Source: DATILI01 sp035476635
GTDB lineage: Bacteria > Pseudomonadota > Gammaproteobacteria > Burkholderiales > Burkholderiaceae_C
Assembly: GCA_035476635.1 (NCBI GenBank)
Contig: DATILI010000059.1
Location: forward strand, 1-25,568
Direction: 5' to 3'
DNA: 25,568 bases
Shown: one piece after another, positions 7,761 to 14,211 of the stretch
How positions within the stretch are numbered: position 1 is the first letter of the stretch
Layout: every line of letters starts with the position of its first letter
The notes under the pieces: model-generated
Told to the model about the DNA's origin: nothing
The model's input: the letters and a program-made list of their open reading frames with translations, nothing else
Databases searched by the model: none
Program-made: the position numbers and the translations under genes

Positions 7761-9057
7761 CGTTGGTATGCGTGGGCCCGGTGATCACCAGGTCGTCCAG
7801 CATCCTGAAATAGCCGTAGGCATCGTTGCGGTCCAGGTAGTGGTCGATCTTCATGCCCAGCGAATGGGCACGCGACAAGGTTTCTGGCGCGACGACGGCG
7901 CCGGCGTTGTCTTCCACGCCGTCAATGCCGTCGGTATCGGCCGCCAGCGCCCAGACGCCGGCCTGGCCCTGCAGCGCCTGGGCCAGCCCCATGCAGAACT
8001 CGCCGGCCCGCCCGCCTCGGCCGCGTGGCGTGCCCTCGGGCTGCTTGCGGATGGTGACGGTGGTCTCGCCGCCGGACAGGATCACGCAGGGCTTGGCAAA
8101 GGGCTGGTCCCGGTGTGCCACGGCGCGGGCCAGCGCCCCGTGCACCTTGCCGACTTCGCGTGACTCGCCCTCGACCTCATCGCTCAGGATGTACGCCGCG
8201 ATACCCGCGCCACGCGCCGCCGCGGCCGCCGCCTCGAGCGACTGCTGCGGTGTCGCGATCATCTGGACTTCATGGCCATGGAAGGCGGCATCGCCGGGCT
8301 TGGGCGTTTCCAGGTCGCCGTGCTCCAGCCCTTCGGCCAGCGGCGCGGGTATTTCAATCGCGTAGCGCTTCAGGATGGCCAGCGCGTCGGCGCAGGTCGT
8401 GGCATCGGGCACGGTCGGGCCGCTGGCGATGATGGACGGATCGTCGCCCGGCACGTCGCTGATGGTCAGGGTGACCACCTTGGCCGGGGCGCAGGCCGCC
8501 GCCAGCCGCCCGCCCTTGATGCGCGAAAGATGCTTGCGCACGCAGTTCATCTCGGCGATGTTGGCGCCGCTGTTCAGAAGCGCCTTGTTGATGCGCTGCT
8601 TCTCTTCCAATGCCAGCCCCTCGGCGGGCAAGGTGAGCAAGGCCGAGCCGCCGCCGGAGATCAGGCACAGCACGAGGTCGTTGGCCGTGAGCCCCCGGGT
8701 CAAGGCGAGGATGCGTTGTGCTGCCGCAAGCCCGGCCGCGTCGGGCACGGGATGCGCGGCTTCGACGACTTCAATGCGTTGCCTGAGCCCTTCGGGCCGC
8801 GGCGGAATATGGTCGTAGCGGGTCACCACCAAACCTTCCAGAGGCGCATCGGCCGGCCACAGCGCCTCGACCGCCTGCGCCATCGAGCCGCCCGCCTTGC
8901 CCGCGCCCAGCACGATGGTGCGACCGCCACTTTCGCGGCTTGGCGGCTGGGGCAGGAAGGCCGCCATGTTGTGCAGCGGCAAGGCGCGCCTGACGGCCGC
9001 TTGGTAGAGGTATTCGAGGAACTGGTGGGGCTGGGCGGTGGGGTCTGGGGCGGTCAT
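7729..9057 (-). CDS. ttuD: Glycerate 2-kinase (type II, TtuD/GckA, DUF4147-MOFRL)
   Basis: This 442-residue protein matches the type-II glycerate kinase family, formerly called hydroxypyruvate reductase TtuD. The N-terminal DUF4147 domain contains VLGAGKAGGSMAQAVE near 45-60 and LCLISGGGSALLTLP near 130. The MOFRL domain contains VILSGGETTVTIR, GRGGRAGEF and ALAADTDGIDGVEDNAGAVV. The enzyme converts D-glycerate and ATP to 2-phosphoglycerate. I chose ATG 9057 (MTAPDPTAQPH) because GGAG lies 8 nt upstream; an in-frame ATG at 9078 lacks this. The hairpin arms CGGCGG/CCGCCG just upstream (9069-9088) abut the Shine-Dalgarno sequence. Downstream of the Bug and tartrate dehydrogenase genes on the same strand, it would consume the glycerate made by that dehydrogenase. 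Confidence 0.92.
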   Translation of the reverse strand: MTAPDPTAQPHQFLEYLYQAAVRRALPLHNMAAFLPQPPSRESGGRTIVLGAGKAGGSMAQAVEALWPADAPLEGLVVTRYDHIPPRPEGLRQRIEVVEAAHPVPDAAGLAAAQRILALTRGLTANDLVLCLISGGGSALLTLPAEGLALEEKQRINKALLNSGANIAEMNCVRKHLSRIKGGRLAAACAPAKVVTLTISDVPGDDPSIIASGPTVPDATTCADALAILKRYAIEIPAPLAEGLEHGDLETPKPGDAAFHGHEVQMIATPQQSLEAAAAAARGAGIAAYILSDEVEGESREVGKVHGALARAVAHRDQPFAKPCVILSGGETTVTIRKQPEGTPRGRGGRAGEFCMGLAQALQGQAGVWALAADTDGIDGVEDNAGAVVAPETLSRAHSLGMKIDHYLDRNDAYGYFRMLDDLVITGPTHTNVNDFRAMLIL

Positions 9058-9154
9058 ACAAGAGTCTCCGGCGGACATTGTGCCGCCGTAACCCGTTGGT
9101 AACCACGCATTGCGGTCAAAACTGAATGGACCACCGGATCATTTGCGGCGCGTT

Positions 9155-10102
9155 TTACTTCTTCCCAAGGTTCAGCCGCTGCGCGCCTTCGGTATAGAGC
9201 TGGGTCTTTTCCTTCATGAACGCATCCATCTGCTCCACGCCGACGTTGACGAGTTCGAAGCCGCTCCTGGCGGCGAGCTCCTTCATTTCGGGGTCGTTGT
9301 TGAGCGCCGCCCACATGTCCGACACGCGCTTGCGTGCTTCCGGTGGGGTGGACTTGGGCACGCCGATGCCGCGGTAGGCGCCGTCCACCCAGTCCACGCC
9401 GAGTTCCTTGAACGTGGGCACGTCAGGCATCAAGGGATGGCGCCTTTCCATGGCCACCGCCAGCGGGCGGACGCGGGTCTTGTTGTTGATGGCGAAGGCC
9501 GTGTACGTCATCGCGCCATTGACCTGGGCGCCCATGACGGCCGTGGCCATGTCGCCTGTGCCCTTGAATGGCACGTAGATGGTCTTCACGCCAAACGCGG
9601 CGTTCATGCGCTCATGCGCCGCGTGGTTCGCCGAATTCTGGCCTGAGCCACCCAGGCTGAGCTTGCCGGGGTCGGCCTTCGCGGCCTTGATGAAATCGGC
9701 AAAGGTCTTGATGGCGCTTTGCTCGGGCACCACCAGGATGTCGGGCGTGTAGTGGAACCAGAACACCGGCGTGATGTCCTGGGTCTTGTACTGCACCTGG
9801 CCTTCGATCGGCTGGAACACGATGTGCGGCAGGTTCACGCCCACCACATTCAGGCCGTCGCCCGGCAGCTGGTTCATCTGCGACCACATCAGCGCACCAC
9901 CCGCGCCGGCCTTGTACTGGATGATGGTGTCGATGGCCGCGCACTTTTTCTTCAGCACCACTTGCTGGTGCCGCGCCGACAAATCCGACTCGCCGCCCGG
10001 CGGAAAGGCCTGCCAATACAGGATGTTCTTCTCGGGGCAGGCCTGCGCCAGCGCGATGGGCGCCAGCAGGGCCAGGCCCAGCGCGCAAATAACTTTCTTC
10101 AT
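9155..10102 (-). CDS. Bug-family (TctC-like) periplasmic substrate-binding protein, divergent N-terminus
   Basis: This 315-residue protein has a signal peptide (MKKVICALGLALLAPIALA, cleavage after ALA), then QACPEKNILYWQAFPPGGESD. The FPPGGESD loop is the Bug ligand-loop signature, but the usual WPxKPIR start is replaced by CPEKNILYW. Two cysteines, near residues 22 and 54, could form a periplasmic disulfide. CAGGAGA at good spacing supports ATG 10102. It lies 28 bp after the tartrate/D-malate dehydrogenase gene and upstream of the glycerate kinase, so a hydroxy-diacid such as tartrate or malate is the natural guess for its ligand. No TctA/TctB is adjacent. Confidence 0.9.
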   Translation of the reverse strand: MKKVICALGLALLAPIALAQACPEKNILYWQAFPPGGESDLSARHQQVVLKKKCAAIDTIIQYKAGAGGALMWSQMNQLPGDGLNVVGVNLPHIVFQPIEGQVQYKTQDITPVFWFHYTPDILVVPEQSAIKTFADFIKAAKADPGKLSLGGSGQNSANHAAHERMNAAFGVKTIYVPFKGTGDMATAVMGAQVNGAMTYTAFAINNKTRVRPLAVAMERRHPLMPDVPTFKELGVDWVDGAYRGIGVPKSTPPEARKRVSDMWAALNNDPEMKELAARSGFELVNVGVEQMDAFMKEKTQLYTEGAQRLNLGKK

Positions 10103-10130
10103 GGTGTGTCTCCTGCCGGTGGTTGTGGGC

Positions 10131-11207
10131 TTATCTACCGTGTGGCGCGATGCGTGCGCAGACCGCCGCGGTCACTTGGGCGGTAGTCGCGCTGCCGCCG
10201 AGGTCGCGAGTGTGCAATGTTGCGTCGGCTGTCACGGACTCGATGGCGTCCATCAGCGTCGCGGCGGCCCCGGCCTCGCCCAGGTGTTCGAGCAGCATCA
10301 CGCAGCTCCAGAACGTGCCCACCGGGTTCGCCAGGCCCTGGCCCATGATGTCGAAGGCCGAGCCGTGGATGGGCTCGAACATCGAGGGGTAGCGGCGCTC
10401 GGGATCGATGTTGCCGGTCGGCGCGATCCCCAGGCTGCCGGCCAGCGCGGCGGCCAGGTCGCTCAGGATGTCGGCGTGCAGATTGGTCGCCACAATCGTG
10501 TCCAGGCTCGCGGGGCGGTTCACCATGCGCGCGGTGGCAGCGTCGACCAGTTCCTTGTCCCAGCGCACATCGGGAAACTCCTGGGCGATCTGCGCAGCGA
10601 TTTCGTCCCACATCACCATGGCATGGCGCTGCGCATTGCTCTTGGTGACCACGGTGAGCAGCTTGCGTGGCCGGGTTTGCGCCAGGCGAAAGGCATAGCG
10701 CATGATGCGTTCCACGCCGGCGCGCGTCATCATCGAGACATCGGTCGCCACTTCGATCGGGTGGCCCTGGTGGACGCGTCCGCCGACGCCGGCGTACTCG
10801 CCCTCGGAGTTCTCGCGCACGATGACCCAGTCCAGGTCTTGCGGCTTGCAGCGCTTGAGCGGCGCGTCGATGCCCGGCAGGATGCGCGTGGGCCGCACGT
10901 TGGCGTACTGGTCGAAGCCCTGGCAGATTTTCAGGCGCAATCCCCACAAGGTGACGTGGTCGGGAATATGCGGGTCGCCGGCCGAGCCGAACAGGATGGC
11001 GTCCATGCCGCGCAGAGCGTCGAGCCCGTCGTCCGGCATCATCACGCCGTGCTGGCGGAAATAGTCGCCGCCCCAGTCGAACGCGGTGAAATCAAATCGA
11101 AAGCCCTGTTGCGCCGCGGCCAGGGCCTGCAGCACGGCCTGGCCCGCAGGCACCACTTCCTTGCCGATGCCATCGCCCGGGATGCAGGCGATCTGGTAAG
11201 TCTTCAT
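10131..11207 (-). CDS. ttuC: Tartrate dehydrogenase/decarboxylase or D-malate dehydrogenase (isopropylmalate dehydrogenase superfamily)
   Basis: The 358 residues cover the complete beta-decarboxylating dehydrogenase fold: IACIPGDGIGKEV at the N-terminus, VRENSEGEYAGVGG near 150, VTKSNAQRH near 207 and NLHADILSDLAAALAGSLG near 262. FEPIHGSAFDIMGQGLANPVG near 305 is the NAD-binding/active-site signature. LWGLRLKICQGFDQYANVRP is typical of the tartrate/D-malate group rather than LeuB. These enzymes act on D-malate, (+)-tartrate or meso-tartrate; from meso-tartrate they give D-glycerate and CO2. The glycerate kinase on the same strand favours tartrate use. It diverges from a DmlR-like LysR gene and is the first gene of the three-gene unit. 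Confidence 0.88.
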   Translation of the reverse strand: MKTYQIACIPGDGIGKEVVPAGQAVLQALAAAQQGFRFDFTAFDWGGDYFRQHGVMMPDDGLDALRGMDAILFGSAGDPHIPDHVTLWGLRLKICQGFDQYANVRPTRILPGIDAPLKRCKPQDLDWVIVRENSEGEYAGVGGRVHQGHPIEVATDVSMMTRAGVERIMRYAFRLAQTRPRKLLTVVTKSNAQRHAMVMWDEIAAQIAQEFPDVRWDKELVDAATARMVNRPASLDTIVATNLHADILSDLAAALAGSLGIAPTGNIDPERRYPSMFEPIHGSAFDIMGQGLANPVGTFWSCVMLLEHLGEAGAAATLMDAIESVTADATLHTRDLGGSATTAQVTAAVCARIAPHGR

Positions 11208-11286
11208 TCCTTGTCCTTGAATTTGCTGAAGGGATGTGGCGCACTGTAGACCTTGCCAGATTCAACGAATGTACATAGAGTCAATT

Positions 11287-11311
11287 CATTGTTTACTTTG
11301 ATTCAACAATG
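11287..11311. promoter_or_regulatory. LysR box CATTGTT-N11-AACAATG overlapping the LysR start codon
   Basis: Perfect 7-bp inverted arms, CATTGTT (11287-11293) and AACAATG (11305-11311), are separated by exactly 11 bp, matching the T-N11-A rule for LysR operators. The right arm contains the ATG of the LysR gene at 11309. The site centre is about 92 bp upstream of the divergent dehydrogenase start. Partial copies of the arm occur upstream (GATTCAACGAATGT near 11262). Confidence 0.65.
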
Positions 11312-12244
11312 TCCACACCCGTCACGGCTCCTTCCGAAATGGCCTTCTTCAGCCTGCTGGCTCGCTGCAGCAGCTTCTCGGTTGCGGCGCGCGAACTGGA
11401 CTTGAGCACCCCGGCCGTCAGCAAGCGGCTGGCGCAGATGGAAGCGCGCCTGGGCGTGGCGCTGCTGCACCGCACCACGCGGCGCATCAGCCTGACGGCC
11501 GAAGGCGAGGTCTACCTCGCGCATGCGCGGCGCATCCTGGCCGACATCGACGACATGGAACGCCTGGTGGCCAGCGCCATGACGGCGCCCAAGGGCTTGC
11601 TGCGCGTGAACGCCACCTTGGGCTTTGGGCGCAGCCACATCGCGCCGTTGATCTCGTCGTTCGTCAAGCGCCACCCGGAGGTGCAGGTGCAGTTGCAGCT
11701 GTCGGTCAACCCGCCAGCGCTGTCCGACGACGCATTCGACGTCTGCGTGCGTTTCGGCGAGCCGCCCGATGCGCGGGTCATCGCGCGCCGCATCGCGCCC
11801 AACCGCCGCCTGCTCTGCGCCGCGCCGGCCTACCTGGCGCGGCACGGAACGCCGCGCGTGCCCAACGACCTGACCCAGCACAACTGCATCTGCATCCGCC
11901 AGGGCGACGACGCCTACGGCCAGTGGCGCCTGCAACTGGGCAAGCGCAACGAGGCCGTCAAGGTACGCGGCAACCTGAGCACCGATGACGGCGAGATCGC
12001 GGTGCACTGGGCGCTGGCCGGCCACGGCATCATCCTGCGCTCCGAATGGGACATCGCACGCTACCTGCGCAGCGGCCGGCTGCGCCAGGTGCTGGAGAGC
12101 TACCAGACGCCGCCCGCGGACATCCACGCGGTCTACCCGCAGCGCCACCAGGTGTCGGCACGCGTGCGCGCATTCGTGGATTTCCTCGCGAGCCACTTTG
12201 AAAAGTCGTCCACGCGCGCGGCCGGGCTCGTGAACGACTGGTAG
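11309..12244 (+). CDS. LysR-family transcriptional regulator (DmlR/TtuA-like)
   Basis: The 311 residues include a helix-turn-helix (FSVAARELDLSTPAVSKRLAQMEARLG, about 24-50), then LLHRTTRRISLTAEG, and a full substrate-binding domain. This is the branch containing DmlR, the D-malate regulator of E. coli. It diverges from the tartrate/D-malate dehydrogenase gene with 101 bp between the starts, which hold a perfect T-N11-A box, so it most likely controls that catabolic unit in response to tartrate or malate. The start at 11309 has no Shine-Dalgarno sequence and sits inside the operator. A later in-frame ATG at 11339 is also possible, but would put the helix-turn-helix very close to the N-terminus. 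Confidence 0.92.
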   Translation: MSTPVTAPSEMAFFSLLARCSSFSVAARELDLSTPAVSKRLAQMEARLGVALLHRTTRRISLTAEGEVYLAHARRILADIDDMERLVASAMTAPKGLLRVNATLGFGRSHIAPLISSFVKRHPEVQVQLQLSVNPPALSDDAFDVCVRFGEPPDARVIARRIAPNRRLLCAAPAYLARHGTPRVPNDLTQHNCICIRQGDDAYGQWRLQLGKRNEAVKVRGNLSTDDGEIAVHWALAGHGIILRSEWDIARYLRSGRLRQVLESYQTPPADIHAVYPQRHQVSARVRAFVDFLASHFEKSSTRAAGLVNDW

Positions 12245-12251
12245 TGCGCGT

Positions 12252-12290
12252 CGTCACCAATCCGTCACTCGTTCGTCATCAAGCCGTCAT
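12252..12290 (+). promoter_or_regulatory. Four CGTCA direct repeats at 11-bp period (Pho-box-like operator)
   Basis: CGTCA begins at 12252, 12263, 12274 and 12285, exactly 11 bp apart. The repeating 7-mer is YCGTCAY with 4-bp spacers, the architecture of PhoB/OmpR-family binding sites (the PhoB half-site is CTGTCAT with a 4-bp spacer). Ten bases after the last repeat lies TACGCT (12301-12306), where a -10 element would fall if the repeats replace the -35. It sits about 60-100 bp upstream of the EAL/GGDEF gene start at 12352. Confidence 0.6.
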
Positions 12291-12351
12291 GCACGGCGCC
12301 TACGCTCGCCCATTTGCACGGAAGGCGCCAGAGCACAGTGGCCACCAAAAC

Positions 12352-14211
12352 ATGGAATCGGGCGTGAAGGACTCTCCAGCGAGCACGCTATCGCTATGGC
12401 AACGCGTTCCCGAAGGCAGCGGGCCGCTGGCACGCCTGATGCGCAACAAGGCCTTGTACTCCGTATTCCAGCCGCTGGCCGACCTGCGCGAGGGCGCAGT
12501 GTTTGGCCACGAAGCGCTGATCCGCGGGCCCAAGGGTTCGCCCTTCCAGTCGCCCGACATGCTGCTGGAAATGGCGGCCAGCGAAGACCTGCTGATCGAT
12601 TTCGAACTGTTCTGCATCACCACCGCGCTGGAAAACTGGGCCGTGCTCGATGAGCCGGGCCGGCTGTTCCTCAACATCAGCGCCGACGCCCTGGTGCATG
12701 CGGTCAACCAGCTGCGCGGCAGCGCCCTGGGCGAATTTTTCCGCGGCTTCGGCGTCTCCCCGCGCAAGCTGGTGCTGGAAATCACCGAACACGAACGAGT
12801 CAGCGACATGGCCCAGCTGCGCGACGCCGTGAAGGACGTGCATGCGGCAGGCGCCCTGCTCGCACTTGACGACTTCGGCGACGGTCGCTCCAGCCTGCGC
12901 CTGTGGTCCGAGGTCAAGCCCGACTTCGTCAAGATCGACAAGTACTTCATCCGCCACATCGCTGCGGACACCGAGAACCTGCAGATGGTCCACGCCATCA
13001 AGGGCATCGCCAACGTATTCGGTACCGCGCTGATTGCCGAGGGCATCGAGACCGCCGACGATCTGCGCGTGCTGCGCGACCTGAGCATCCCCTACGGCCA
13101 GGGCTATCTGCTGGGGCGCCCCTCGCCCAGGCCGCGCACGCAGATCGAGACGGAAGCGATCGAAGTCATGCGCGACCGCCGCGTGGCGGTGATGCCGCAG
13201 CCGCAGCGCTCCGGCCGGCCCGGCATCCTGCGCAACATGTCGGTGATCTATGCGCCAAGCGCCGGACTGAGTACGACGAACAACGACCTCTCCCGCATGT
13301 TCCATGAGCGCGCCGACCTGCACGCCATTGCCATCGTGGACGAGGGCCGGCCGGTGGCGCTGGTCAACCGCCAGCAGTTCATGAACCACTATGCGACCCT
13401 GTACTTTCGCGAGGTGCACGGCCGCAAGCCCTGCATCGCCTACGCCAACCATTCGCCGCGCGTGGTCGAGCTGGACTACGACGTCGACGAGCTGGTGGGC
13501 ATCCTCACCTCACAGGACCAACGTTACCTGAGCGATGGTTTCATCGTCACCGACAACGGCCGCTACGTGGGCCTGGGCACCGGCGACCAGCTGGTGCGCT
13601 CGGTCACCGAGGCGCGCATCGAAGCGGCGCGCCACGCCAACCCACTGACCTTCCTGCCCGGCAATATTCCGATCAGCCTGCACATCGAGCGCCTGCTGGC
13701 CAGCGACGCCGAGTTCGTGGCCTGCTATGCCGATCTGAACAGTTTCAAGCCCTTCAACGACCACTATGGCTACTGGCGCGGCGATGAAATGATCCGCCTG
13801 GTGGCGAAGCTGGCCGTGACCCACTGCGACGCGCGGCGCGACTTCGTCGGGCATGTCGGCGGCGACGACTTCATGATCCTGTTCCAGAGCAACAACTGGC
13901 AGCAGCGCTGCGAAAGCATCGTGGCTGAATTCGCCGTACAGGCCCTGGCGTTGTTCGACGAGCCGGCGCGTCTGGCCGGCGGTATCCATGCCGAAGACCG
14001 GCACGGCGTGATGCGCTTTTTCCCCTGCACCACCTTGTCGATCGGCGCGGTGCGCATCCGCCGCGGCGCGTTTCGCCATGCCGAGGAAGTCGCAAACGCC
14101 GCGGCCCTGGCCAAACATGATGCCAAGATGGCCGGGCAGGGTCTGATCCTGCGGGAGGATGTTCAAGCGCCCGGCGAAGCGGCTGCGGCGTTTCCCGCCT
14201 CTCAGGCCTGA
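12352..14211 (+). CDS. EAL-CBS-GGDEF cyclic-di-GMP protein
   Basis: The protein has about 619 residues. The N-terminal EAL phosphodiesterase domain (about 20-255) keeps the residues expected for activity: HEALIRG, FLNISAD, LEITEHE, LDDFGDG, FVKIDKYF, EGIET and GQGYLLGRP. The middle region (about 265-430) resembles a pair of CBS modules (LHAIAIVDEGRPVALVNRQQ, then LSDGFIVTDNGRYVGLGTG). The C-terminal GGDEF-type domain (about 440-600) has DLNSFKPFNDHYGYWRGDE, but its signature reads GGDDF (about 503), and I see no RxxD inhibitory site before it. The balance is therefore likely c-di-GMP breakdown, with the GGDEF part weak or regulatory. No membrane segment is visible. The frame runs up to a GTG at 12244, but I prefer ATG 12352, downstream of the 11-bp repeats; start confidence is modest. 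Confidence 0.9.
   Translation: MESGVKDSPASTLSLWQRVPEGSGPLARLMRNKALYSVFQPLADLREGAVFGHEALIRGPKGSPFQSPDMLLEMAASEDLLIDFELFCITTALENWAVLDEPGRLFLNISADALVHAVNQLRGSALGEFFRGFGVSPRKLVLEITEHERVSDMAQLRDAVKDVHAAGALLALDDFGDGRSSLRLWSEVKPDFVKIDKYFIRHIAADTENLQMVHAIKGIANVFGTALIAEGIETADDLRVLRDLSIPYGQGYLLGRPSPRPRTQIETEAIEVMRDRRVAVMPQPQRSGRPGILRNMSVIYAPSAGLSTTNNDLSRMFHERADLHAIAIVDEGRPVALVNRQQFMNHYATLYFREVHGRKPCIAYANHSPRVVELDYDVDELVGILTSQDQRYLSDGFIVTDNGRYVGLGTGDQLVRSVTEARIEAARHANPLTFLPGNIPISLHIERLLASDAEFVACYADLNSFKPFNDHYGYWRGDEMIRLVAKLAVTHCDARRDFVGHVGGDDFMILFQSNNWQQRCESIVAEFAVQALALFDEPARLAGGIHAEDRHGVMRFFPCTTLSIGAVRIRRGAFRHAEEVANAAALAKHDAKMAGQGLILREDVQAPGEAAAAFPASQA
14202..14211. other. Palindromic convergent stop overlap TCAGGCCTGA
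   Basis: The ends of the EAL-CBS-GGDEF gene (plus strand) and the Wzz-like gene (minus strand) share a perfect 10-bp palindrome. Both strands read CAG GCC TGA, so both proteins end in Gln-Ala. No intergenic terminator is possible here. Confidence 0.9.

Noticed and set aside
12252..12290. Phased CGTCA repeats as a CRISPR or iteron array
   Set aside because: The units are 11 bp with no true spacers, and no cas, rep or par gene is near; a response-regulator operator fits better.
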